A stretch of 64,000 nucleotides of DNA from Arenicola marina (lineage: Eukaryota; Annelida; Polychaeta; Arenicolidae). Shown piece by piece: positions 12,671-21,896 of the stretch. Location: the NCBI GenBank assembly GCA_964019135.1, contig OZ025256.1, forward strand, positions 16,561,911 through 16,625,910, in the 5' to 3' direction. Under the pieces are notes generated by a model. That model worked only from the letters and a program-made list of their open reading frames with translations. It searched no databases and was not told the origin of the DNA. A program made the translations under genes and the position numbers. How positions within the stretch are numbered: position 1 is the stretch's first letter; every line of letters begins with the position of its first letter.

Positions 12671-13870
12671 AGGACCGAAACTACTGCTTCGGTACTTATT
12701 AGGATTGAATACTGCTTCGGTACTTATTAGTATTGAATCTACTGCTTCGGTACCTATGAGGATCGAATCTACTGTTTCGGTACTTATTAGGATTGTATCT
12801 ACTGCTTCGGTACTTTATACCGCTTCTACCGGTTCAGTACTTATTAGGACCGCTTCTCCCGGCTCAGTGTTTATTAGGACCCCTTCTACCGGCTAAGTAC
12901 TTATTAGGACCGGTTCTACCGGGTCTGTACTTATTAGGACCGGTTCTACCGGCTCAGTACTTATTAGGACCGCTTCTACTGTCTCAGTAATTATTAGGAC
13001 CGCGTCTACTGTCTATGTTGGTCATTGACTACCTGGCCATGCCGTATTCCTGCACATCTACCTGCCGTCTTCTACTGGCTCAGTACTTATTAGGACCGCT
13101 TCTACCGACTCAAAACTTATTAGGACCGTTTCTCCCGGCTCAGTGCTTATTAGGACCGCTTCTACCGACTCAGTACTTATTAGGACCGCTTCTACCGGCT
13201 AAGTACTTATTAGGACCGCTTCTACCGGCTCAGTAGTTATTAGGACCGCTTCTACCGGCTCAGTACTTATTAGGACCGCTTCTCCCGGCTCAGTGTTTAT
13301 TAGGACCCCTTCTACCGGCTAACTACTTATTAGGACCGGTTCTACCGGCTCTGTACTTATTAGGACCGGTTCTACCGGCTCAGTACTTATTAGGACCGCT
13401 TCTACTGTCTCAGTAATTATTAGGACCGCGTCTACTGTCTATGTTGGTCATTGACTACCTGGCCATGCCGTATTCCTGCACATCTACCTGCCGTCTTCTA
13501 CTGGCTCAGTACTTATTAGGACCGCTTCTACCGACTCAATACTTATTAGGACCGCTTCTACCGGCTAAGTACTTATTAGGACCGTTTCTCCCGGCTCAGT
13601 GCTTATTAGGACCGCTTCTACCGACTCAGTACTTATTAGGACCGCTTCTACCGGCTAAGTACTTATTAGGACCGCTTCTACCGGCTCAGTACTTATTAGG
13701 ACCGCTTCTACCGGCTCAGTGCTTATTAGGACCGCTTCTACCGGCTCAGTACTTATTAGGACCGCTTCTACCGGTTCAATACTTATTAGGACCGCTTCTC
13801 CCGGCTACGTACTTATTAGCACCGCTTCTACCGTCTCAGTAATTATTAGGACCGCGTCTACTGTCTATGT
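12665..13870 (+). repeat. 30-bp satellite array, copy 1
   Basis: About 40 units of 30 bp. The first five are of the type GGATTGAATCTACTGCTTCG + GTACTTATTA. The rest are of the type GGACCGCTTCTACCGGCTCA + GTACTTATTA. A separator beginning ATGTTGGTCATTGACTACCT occurs at 13015, 13441 and 13867, giving a ~426-bp higher-order repeat. The 10-codon frame (LLGPLLPAQY-like) is open only because the period is a multiple of 3. Confidence 0.95.
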
Positions 13871-13970
13871 TGGTCATTGACTACCTGGCCTTGCCGTATT
13901 CCTGCACATCTGCCTGCCGTCCATGCATGTAGTTAAAGGGTCATTATACCGTTGTTTTTTGGTCTTTTTC

Positions 13971-14061
13971 AGGTCCGTAGCGCCACGAATCTGCTGTAGC
14001 CTCATCCACGTTACAAGGTTACAAGGCGGCCGCCCAGTGAGCTAGAGGTGACCGGCCCAAG
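13971..14061 (+). promoter_or_regulatory. Predicted 5'-UTR splice acceptor and leader of gene copy 1
   Basis: A T-rich tract ending GGTCTTTTTCAG gives a good 3' splice site; the exon would start at 13973. The 89-base leader ends CCGGCCCAAG before ATGG, a strong Kozak context (A at -3, G at +4). The site is conserved in copy 2 at 24730-24731. The upstream exon was not identified. Confidence 0.5.
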
Positions 14062-16275
14062 ATGGCGACCAATAGTCACAACGATTACACGGCACCTCTG
14101 GAAGCGGTTGACGGGGAAAGCCAGGAAGGCCGCGGCGTGGACCCCAAGGCTCCCGTCAATCCAGGCCCGAGCCTGACTGCCACCCCGACCCCCACGCCGG
14201 CCCCCACACCTGCCTCTGCCCCGACCCCCACTCCGGCCCCCACACCTGCCTCTACCCCGGCTCCCACTCCGGCCTCCACCGCAACCTCCGCCTTGGCCTC
14301 CGCCTCCACCCCTGCCCCAACCCCGGCCTCGGCCCCCACCTCGGGCCCCAACCTGGCCCCCACCTCGGGCCCAACCCCGGCCTCCGCCTCTGCCTCCACC
14401 CCGGCCCCCACCTCGGCCCCCACCTCGGCCCCCACCCTGGCCCTCACTTCCACCCCAGCCTCCGCCCCGGCCCCTACCTCCACCCCAGCCTCCGCCCCGG
14501 CCCCCACCCCAGCCTCCGTCCCGGCCCCCACCCCAGCCCCCATCTCCACCGCAGCCTCCGCCCCGATCACCACCCCAGCTTCCGCCCCGGCTCCCACCTC
14601 CACCCCAGCCTCCGCCCCGGCCCCCACCCCAGCCTCCGCCCCGGCCCCCACCTCCACACCAGCCTTTGCCCCAGCCTCCGCCCCGGCCCCCACCCCAGCC
14701 TCCGCCCCGGCCCCCACCTCAACACCAGCCTCCGCCCCAGCCTCCGCACCGGCCCCCATCCCGGCCCCCACCTCGCCCTCGGCCACGGCTATCGAAGAGA
14801 TCTCCCTGGACGACTGGAATCAGAGCTTTGACGACCTGGTCAACGAGACTTCTGAGCAGGTTACCAAAGCATACGTGAATAAAGTCCATCCGCGGTTTGT
14901 CAAGATGTGGCCTGGCGCCATCGATCGCAGACGCACGCGGGAATGGCTGACATCCCCTATGGCCGGAGACGGAATGGTCGGCGCGGACGCGGCGGGTGAC
15001 TGCAACATGCAGCAAGCTTTTAACGACCAACGCGAGTATCAGAACCTCATCCGCCTCTCGGTCCTTGCTCTCAATGCACCTATCGACACCGTGGAAAGGA
15101 CATTGATACCCCAAAACAGCGAAACCAACGTGCTTTACGCCAGACAGTTAGCCGAAGCACTCACTCATTTCTCCAAAAGCTCTCCAGGAATGGGAAGTAC
15201 GGACGGAGAAGTCCTCCTCTTGTACAACACCAACGATGGTGTCTACGGCAGCATTTGCCTCAAGGTCATCGGATTCGACTTGGACGAGCGGCGGTTGGCG
15301 GAAATAAAACGCAGCCTGGATGGTGATCTAACACATGAAGCCCTCCCCGACCAAGAAAGTATCCAAGATAATCTGGAGGGCGAGCAATCGGGAAAACAAA
15401 GGCTAGTTTTGTACTTTAAGCCTGGAGGAGGCGGCCCCCCTCGAATCCTTGTTCTGGAGAGCAGTGCTCGGCATAGACTTGTCGATATCGTGTTGGCCAA
15501 GCTGGTAGAGCATAAGGCAAAAGAAAGCAAAGCATTCTCGTATCGTCTCGTTTCTAGATCCGAGGATGACGTGCGCCGTCAGCACGCCATCAGGCTGTTC
15601 GCCAAGAAGATCAAGGCGCTCAAACAAGCCGATGACGAGGGCCATTTGGTGCAGGATGCTGTCCATTCCTTCGAAGATGTAAAACACTCGATCGACAAGT
15701 TCATGAACTCCACAGGTGTCAAGTCGGAAACGACGCTGATGGTGTTTAACGGACATGGCGATCCGTTGGGCAATCTGGTCTTCGATGAAGACAGTGCGAC
15801 GCAGGAGGAGTTGGTGAACGTCATCAGCGAGGCTGTGGACCGGGCAAAGGCGCAGGGTGCCGGCTGTGCCTTGCAGAACGTCGTCGTCATCTGGGGTCAG
15901 TGCTACAGTTACAAAGGCGCCATGCGGCTCAAGAGAAATGACGTCGACGTTGTTAAATGCGATAACCTCAAAGGTGAGGCTTACGTTCCCCTACAAGATG
16001 CGTCTGCGGAAAATAAATTGATTCAAGCATTGTATGTGACTAATGAGAGACACGAAAAAACTGTTATGCAAACGCTATGGGATGATAAAACGGGACAAGT
16101 GAAGGTGGCCGCACTTAAGGAGTTGAAGGAGCTGGCGACCTACATGGAGAATAACAACTTTGCCTTGGAAAACGCGAGTGGAATATTCGCCAAGCGTTTT
16201 ACGCTGGATTCCACCAGCGGAAAACTCCAGCCGTCTGGTCCAACGCAGCAACTGAAGCTTGATCCGGTGGAATAG
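14062..16275 (+). CDS. Pro/Ala/Thr-rich protein with putative caspase-like (clan CD) domain, copy 1
   Basis: Single-exon reading frame of 737 codons; family not recognised. Residues 1-40 are ordinary. About 41-245 is a low-complexity run of Pro, Ala, Thr and Ser (APTPAS-type repeats). About 246-737 is a globular domain starting near EEISLDDWNQSF. In it a hydrophobic strand leads to NGHGDPLG with His565 (15754-15756), and 49 residues later a second strand leads to VVVIWGQCYS with Cys614 (15901-15903). This strand-HG ... strand-QC pattern is how clan CD cysteine peptidases (caspases, legumain, CHAT) place their catalytic dyad, so I infer a caspase-like fold. Both residues are identical in copy 2. 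No signal peptide or membrane segment is seen, so it is probably cytosolic or nuclear. The start is set by the first ATG, in strong Kozak context. Substrate and role are unknown. The reverse-strand frame over the Pro-rich part is a shadow. Confidence 0.8.
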   Translation: MATNSHNDYTAPLEAVDGESQEGRGVDPKAPVNPGPSLTATPTPTPAPTPASAPTPTPAPTPASTPAPTPASTATSALASASTPAPTPASAPTSGPNLAPTSGPTPASASASTPAPTSAPTSAPTLALTSTPASAPAPTSTPASAPAPTPASVPAPTPAPISTAASAPITTPASAPAPTSTPASAPAPTPASAPAPTSTPAFAPASAPAPTPASAPAPTSTPASAPASAPAPIPAPTSPSATAIEEISLDDWNQSFDDLVNETSEQVTKAYVNKVHPRFVKMWPGAIDRRRTREWLTSPMAGDGMVGADAAGDCNMQQAFNDQREYQNLIRLSVLALNAPIDTVERTLIPQNSETNVLYARQLAEALTHFSKSSPGMGSTDGEVLLLYNTNDGVYGSICLKVIGFDLDERRLAEIKRSLDGDLTHEALPDQESIQDNLEGEQSGKQRLVLYFKPGGGGPPRILVLESSARHRLVDIVLAKLVEHKAKESKAFSYRLVSRSEDDVRRQHAIRLFAKKIKALKQADDEGHLVQDAVHSFEDVKHSIDKFMNSTGVKSETTLMVFNGHGDPLGNLVFDEDSATQEELVNVISEAVDRAKAQGAGCALQNVVVIWGQCYSYKGAMRLKRNDVDVVKCDNLKGEAYVPLQDASAENKLIQALYVTNERHEKTVMQTLWDDKTGQVKVAALKELKELATYMENNNFALENASGIFAKRFTLDSTSGKLQPSGPTQQLKLDPVE

Positions 16276-16301
16276 TGAACGACTCTCGGCAACCGATGCG
16301 A

Positions 16302-16552
16302 GGGGCCTGCCCGATAGCGCAGTGGGTTAGAGCGCTGTTCTGGCCACTTGAGAGCCTAACGGCACGTGGATTGGTGGTTCGCGCCCCGCTGTGGCCACGT
16401 CTGTGTGGTCGCAGGATACATATCTCATGTCCTTTTTTTGCAAAGTGTAGGGGGTTACCCCCGGGGACATGGCTCCACTCGCCCTTCCTTCTCAAATTGA
16501 CGCAATATGACCAGAAGTGGTGAAACCGTCCTGAATATACAACCATCAACGA
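16302..16552 (+). mobile_element. tRNA-derived SINE in the 3' region of gene copy 1
   Basis: The head GCCCGATAGCGCAGTGGGTT (A box) and GGTGGTTCGCGCCCC (B box) make a tRNA-like Pol III promoter. The body contains GGGGTTACCCCCGGGGACAT and the tail CGTCCTGAATATACAACCAT. It begins about 27 bp after the stop codon at the same place as the copy at 27108, so it was present before the segmental duplication. Confidence 0.85.
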
Positions 16553-17190
16553 CCGATTAGAGTAATATCTCGATTGACATAGAGACCGAGACTCGTGAAA
16601 TGGTTTATAAGCATCTCCTTTAAACCACCGTTGCATAGTAATCCGTGGCGGTGTGTTGACGGGAGCAGGACCACCCCCCCCCCCCCGAACCCCCCCCCCC
16701 CCTGGACAATTCCACCTATGGCAATTCACCCCCGGACAATTCCCCCCTATGGCAACCCCCCTCCTGACAACTCCCACCTGTACAATTCCCCCCTAGGACA
16801 AGTAACGCCCCCTCTCCAACTCCAACTCCCCCAACGACTATTCCCCCCTGGACAATATTTTCTGTAGGACAACTCCCCCTCGACAATCCTCCCTAGGGCG
16901 ACCCCCCGCCCCCGGTAAGTTCCCCGCGAGACTATTCCCCCCGGAATATTCCTCCCCAAAAATACCCACCCCTCGGACAATTCCCTCCCACGACAACTCC
17001 GTCCGGGCAAGTGCCACCCGGGTAAACCGCCCCCCCCCCCTCCACCTCCATCCCAGACAGTTCCCCTCCGAGACAATTGCCCCCGAACACTTCTCCCAAA
17101 CCCGAGACAATTCCCCTGCGAGACAATGGCCCCCGGAAGATAACCACCCCCTGGAAACACATACCTACAAACAGAGCCCCCCCCCCCTGT
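16553..17190 (+). repeat. Degenerate GGACAATTCCCCCC repeat tract
   Basis: Starts with a segment holding AAACCACCGTTGCATAGTAA, related to the 70-bp repeat at 30195. It then becomes a long C-rich tract with irregular 10-20 bp spacing of GGACAATTCCCCC, ACAACTCCC and GGAACTTACC-like motifs. It is paralogous to 27470-27932. Gly-rich open frames on the minus strand are products of the repeat. Confidence 0.8.
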
Positions 17191-17195
17191 ACAAT

Positions 17196-18238
17196 TCTAA
17201 ATAACTTGAACGGAAGTTGAGGTCTTGGGACTTCTTTATTGGCCCCGCCACACTGTGGCGGTATGTGAGTCGACCAACTAAGGCGCGATGAACTTTGACC
17301 CTGATAAGATGTCACATTGGAGCTCCAGGACGAAAGAATTCGATTCATTAGCAAAATGATCGCCAAAGACACGCCAGCTTGTCAATACACTATCCTTGAT
17401 GTTAGCGATTTTTAACAGCGAATGATGTTCTTTATCGAAATAAAAAGAAGCTGATCAAAATAACCTCATGTCGAATGTAAGCAAACTTGCTGTCCAACCA
17501 AGGATTGTTAAAACATATAGCATGTGCCCAGAATAAACCTTTCCCACGCAATAGGATCTGTAAGTGATATCACAGACAGCGTGCGCTCACCTCTAGCCAA
17601 TCCGGGTTTGGGTACATATGACACTTCACCGTCCCATATACAAGACCTGGTGATCTGGTTGTAATGGCGCGAAAACCCCACAAAAAACCAGCGACTTTCG
17701 ATTCAAAACTAGTATCAAGAGTAAATATTTACTCCATGTGGTTTTCAACTCTAAGAGTGCATTCATATCCAAAACATCACAGTCCATAGTTTGAAGCGAA
17801 TTGATGCGTTGTACCCAGAATGGTTGTTTCTAGAGGTGAGCGCACGCCGTCAGTGACGTCACTAATAGACCCTATGTTAAACAATCTGTTTAGTTACTTC
17901 ACGTCGTGTTTTACGTCTCGATATCGAATATTGTTCTAGAGTTCTTCGGTGGCACCGGTTAGAGTTAGGGTTAGGGTTAGGGTTCGGGGCACACGACTCG
18001 AAATAAAGACAAACGCAAATCCTTGACCTCTGCACTGGGAGATCCGTAGGAAGGGGTCCGCCCTGTTGTTCATCAAACAGCTGGTCGAGCACAAGGACAG
18101 AGCCAAAAGACAAAAGACTTAGTTTAAGCAAGCAAGTGTCGTTTATTGACGCAATATTAGCAACACAATAAAGATGTATAATACCAGGGTACCAATCTTA
18201 GTGTGGGGCTTTATTATAGGAAATTCCCAAACTGTTAA
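17196..18238 (-). repeat. Inverted repeat with telomere-like units, left copy
   Basis: Reverse complement of 29226-29911. Matching landmarks are TAACTTGAACGGAAGTTGAG, CACACTGTGGCGG, GATGTCACATT, the TTAGGG run, and an inner end at GGAAATTCCCAAACTGTT. The left copy has about 350 extra bases (17380-17740), so it or the right copy has been altered by an indel. An 84-codon frame is present in both copies, but part of it is the TTAGGG run read as NPNPNPN, so I do not call it a gene. Confidence 0.85.
17959..17984 (+). repeat. Interstitial telomere-type repeat (TTAGGG)
   Basis: GTTAGGGTTAGGGTTAGGGT plus flanking half units: about three and a half perfect TTAGGG units, the vertebrate/deuterostome-type telomere repeat. 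The copy at 29473-29500 is in reverse orientation. It lies inside the inverted repeat, so it is not a chromosome end. Confidence 0.9.
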
Positions 18239-20321
18239 GGTAGATGCATAGATTACATTTTTTTCAGACAAACTTCTTGACATTTTTTCAACTTATAGCA
18301 CTGTGTATCCAAAACGATAAAATGACATAAAAAAGATATGTCTTCTACTTACTTTTCTGTCAAAATGACGTTGAATAGATCACGTCTAATTTCATAACGG
18401 CCGTCAATGGAGAATTTTGGAATTTCAACACGAAATATTCAACAGAAAAAAAACGGCTCAGACAAAGTTAGTAAAAATTTGTCTGTAACAAGCTTGCTCC
18501 TTGTTAGTTCAAATAAGAGAAAAAAATATATGGGTCTTCTACCTCGTTTTTCGGTAAAATGACCCTGAACATGGAAATTGTGCCGGTAATTCTGAGGGTC
18601 GGAATGGGAAACATGCTGAACTAGAGACACAAGTGAATAAGATACTTGGTGTTATCAAATTTACATGAAAACATTTAAGCAACCAAACGTGTAAGCATAT
18701 AGGCCTACGATGATACGATGATGTGGGGGATCCCTACACTCTCCCCCCCCCCGCCTCCCCCACTGATTTACTGTGCCTGTGTTGTCAACGCTATGTAATT
18801 TGCCGGCTTGTTTCTAGTGCCAGTTCGTTGAAAGATATATTTATACATCCCAATAAGTTCTTTAGTTTGCTTGGACTTGCGTTTGCCTATCAATTTCCCT
18901 TTACAGCGCCACCAAACGTCCCAAGTTTTTACGACGGAGGTACTATTTCCGCTGAGAATCCTCCTCCAAGGCGACTATTGCGCGCGACACCGGATCGGCG
19001 GGAAAATCTCCTCCACCGTACAGCGTGGATCATCTCGGTAGCGAACGGCGGCGAACTGCACTGCCAAAAAAGTTTTCTTATGTTAGAAATTTAATCTTAT
19101 TACAAGAAATGAAATCTTAGTTTGAGAAAAATGTTAGAATTTTTTTCTTACGTCAAGAAAAAGTTTCTTAAACTAAAATTTTCTTGCCGACGTTTCTTTG
19201 ATTAAGAAAGTATGTCTTGTGCAACAAAATACTGTTCTTGAATGAAGAAAAAATCCAAGAATGTAGTACTTGACTTGAGAAAATCTCTTGTATTAAGAAT
19301 ATATTATTTAGTCTAGAAAGTGTGATTCTTAAATCAAGTGCATTTCTCTGTAGCAAGAAAGGCCATGAAAATATCATTAATAAATTAAGAAAAATAACGT
19401 GTCAGGGGCACATTTCGGATAAAAAAAGATAGAAATGATATGTTAGGCCACCGGGGTTGGGGCGGGGCTAAAAGGTTTCGTCCATAGAGCGGGTTTGCCG
19501 CGGGGAAAAAAACCAAGCGGGTCTGCATGGAGCCGCGACATAGAGAGGGTCAATGGAAAGAAGATACCCTCCCGAGCGAATTCTGAAGGTGAAATACCCC
19601 TTCCAAGGTAAAAAAAGGAGGTGTCTTTAAGGCAGAACATTCCGAAACCCAGCAATGTATTACGTCCCGCGCCCCCCGGCCTGAACACTGCAAAACAGAA
19701 AATTGACGTCATTCAATGCGCGTTGTCTTCATGGCAACGAATTCGCCAACTGCCACCACGACAGTTGGCGCGATCATGTTGATGTTTCAAAGTAGGCAAG
19801 AGTCATGAAGAGACACTTCTGAATTTTTTAGTTTCATGCTGACGATACTCCATGAATTTGTTACTCAATATGGATACAGAGCAGCTTGCCAGAGCGCTGG
19901 AGCACATGGGAATCATAGACATAATAATCGGTAAGCGGATTGCTTCGAGTTTTCATTATTAACGTAGGTTTGTTTATTTATTTTTCTGACAATGCTGTGC
20001 CTGTGCTGTGGGGCCTGGGCGCGGCCATTCGGTGATTCGGGCGGCACATGTCATGGTTCGTTTTCAGTTGATCGACCCACCAGTCCATATAACAAATAGA
20101 ATGTAGCCTAGCGTATAAAAAAATAGTCACCAGTGTAGGTAAAGAGAGTCATGCAGAGAGACATTCGTTACCTTGTAAGCTACAATTTCTAACATGCATA
20201 GCATAATCAGCAACTGATCCTGGGTCACCATGGCCGATCTGTTCCTGTCTTAACATTCCCTCATGAATAATTCATCGCCAGCCAGAACGAGGCTAGAGAC
20301 GCCCGCTTCTGTTCACGCACA
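18239..20321. other. Spacer between inverted repeat and duplication copy 2
   Basis: No gene is supported apart from one weak candidate exon (19852-19930). 19057-19400 is rich in short inverted motifs such as TTTCTTA / TAAGAAA, similar in style to the arms of the fold-back element at 9.2 kb. Poly-C runs lie near 18740. Confidence 0.5.
19852..19930 (+). CDS. Weak candidate first exon
   Basis: ATGAATTTG..., or the second ATG at 19870 (MDTEQLARALEHMGI), stays open for 26 codons and ends in a good 5' splice site, CG|GTAAGC, in phase 1. No downstream exon in phase was found before the next duplication begins, and no protein family is recognised. It may be the start of a decayed gene, a transposon exon, or chance. 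Confidence 0.2.
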
Positions 20322-20525
20322 GTGTGTGGCGGTACGGTTAGGACATGCATAGTGTTGCCACGCTGGTTATTTTTTAAACCTACCTTTTTCAGCCCCAACC
20401 TGGTACTAATTTAACACCGATCCTTGCTTGGTCTTGGCTGTGAGGACCGTACGGTGTCTCTGTCCTTCGCGAATGTGATCCTCATTGGCCGATCTCGTCG
20501 TATTTGGTGGTGGTGGTGGTGGTGG

Positions 20526-20770
20526 CAGGGGCGGATCCAGGGGGGTGGGGGGGTTAGGGCTGTTGCACCCCCCCCCGCCCTTGGGAACCTGAACATACAC
20601 TGTTTAAGTGGGCTTCTCCGAGCAGCGTCCCCCCCCCACCCCCGGTCGCAAGTTTTAGCCAGAGAGTAACCCCCCCCCCCCCAGGTCGCAAGTTTTCAGA
20701 GAGCAACCCGATAATCTTTATTTCGATAAAGAGCATCAATCGCTGTTAATAATCGCTAACATCTCTTATC
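20526..20770 (+). mobile_element. Short element with CAGGGGCGGATCC terminus
   Basis: Starts with CAGGGGCGGATCCAG inside duplication copy 2 and contains the CTTGGGAACCTGAACATACA block also found at 3.7-4.2 kb. Copy 1 passes directly through the equivalent point near 11460, which shows this is an insertion. The right end is not sharply defined. Confidence 0.55.
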
Positions 20771-21598
20771 GGGTAAAAGTCCGCTGTGAGTGACTCTGAA
20801 GAGGCGGTGCATGGGGCCAGTGTGCAATGTTCACTGTGTCCTCGCTGACAGACCCATTGAGACATGCATATGCAGATTGGCTGCACGGGCACAACAAGGT
20901 TATACCCCGGCTGCGTCATGTGTAGCTCTGTGGAATCCAGAAATGTTTGTCACCACCCCCTGCTATCGGACGACAGGCCGTGATCGGTAATCCATGGCCC
21001 TCCGGTCCGCCCTGCGGCCGGTGGGCCATGTTACAGGGCTACGCCATGTGGGCCTCTTCCATGCAGTAGGGTTGTTGTTATGAAATGAAGTGCTGTTGTA
21101 GGTAGCCTGGTTCCGCGGCCCACTCAGCAAGTATACTTACATGTCACTCTCCCGGCAGAGGGAGCTCGTTCCTCACATCACTAGGACTATGGCGCAAGTT
21201 TAACGCCCCCTGCCGGGAGATGGCTTACTTGTATGAATATGACCGGTGGTACAGTATATCTTTTAGGCCGCTTAAAGTTGCATGGGGGGGGGGGGTAAGG
21301 GGTATTTCCAAAATTAAAGAAGTCAAGATACAAATAACAACCAGTCCTTGAATCATCCAGTATTCTTTTGTCTATATTCCACGCGTACCAGATTGCCCAA
21401 TGGAGTCTCTTAACCTTACCCGGGATATCAATTTACCACATATTTTCAACTTAGTGGTAAACGTCATCAGTTTGTGTGCTTCGCGATGCTTTGTTTTAAG
21501 TAGCAGTGCCGCGACAGAGTTATGTGGTGTCCAGGGATAAACACGTTTGCCACATCACAGCCGGCGATATTTATTAGATCTCTGCCTGGTCCGCCATT

Positions 21599-21694
21599 GA
21601 CCAATCAGGAGGCGATACTCTAATTATATTCAAACCGGAAATGACGCCTACTGTGTGAGCAAAACAAGACCGCGTGATCGTCTCTAATATCAAT
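21599..21694 (+). promoter_or_regulatory. Candidate promoter of gene copy 2
   Basis: The CCAAT box GACCAATCAGG (21599-21609) is unchanged from copy 1. The TATA-like element is altered: CTAATATCAA at 21685-21694 in place of CTAATATAAG. This could weaken copy 2 expression. Motif inference only. Confidence 0.3.
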
Positions 21695-21714
21695 AGTACA
21701 CAGACACAGTATTA

Positions 21715-21896
21715 GAACCGAAACTACTGCTTCGGTACTTATTAAGATTGAATCTACTGCTTCGGTACTTATTAGGATTGAATCACCGATTCTCCCGGCT
21801 CAGTACTACTGCTTCGGTACTTATTAGGATTGAATCTACTTTTTCGGTACTTAATAGGATTGAATCTACTGCTTCGGTACTTATTAAGATTGAATC
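21715..21896 (+). repeat. 30-bp satellite array, copy 2, part upstream of the LINE
   Basis: About six 30-bp units of the GATTGAATC...GTACTTATTA type. The array is split by the LINE and resumes at 23531. Confidence 0.9.

Larger units (their letters stand above)
11248..17190 (+). repeat. Segmental duplication, copy 1
   Basis: Direct duplicate of 20322-27932. The shared order is: GTGTGTGGCGGYACGGTTAG start, CCAAT-containing segment, 30-bp satellite, 5'-UTR acceptor, Pro-rich coding region, SINE, and C-rich tract ending at CACATACC(T/C)ACAAACAGAG. Copy 1 alone has the 11925-12250 insert. It lacks the 20526 element and the LINE of copy 2. Confidence 0.9.

Noticed and set aside
13441-13842. LLGPLLPAQY-type frames in the 30-bp satellite
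   Set aside because: Decapeptide period arises from the 30-bp unit; unit variants include stops in places and no flanking coding sequence exists.
16310-16400. tRNA gene
   Set aside because: A and B boxes are present but the segment continues into a SINE body seen in five places, and no intact cloverleaf is evident.
17959-17984. True chromosome end
   Set aside because: Only three to four TTAGGG units, embedded in a repeat and followed by tens of kilobases of ordinary sequence.
17877-18131. 84-codon frame conserved in both inverted-repeat copies (second copy 29330-29584)
   Set aside because: Its NPNPNPN stretch is the TTAGGG run, and conservation follows from the DNA duplication itself. No domain is recognised.
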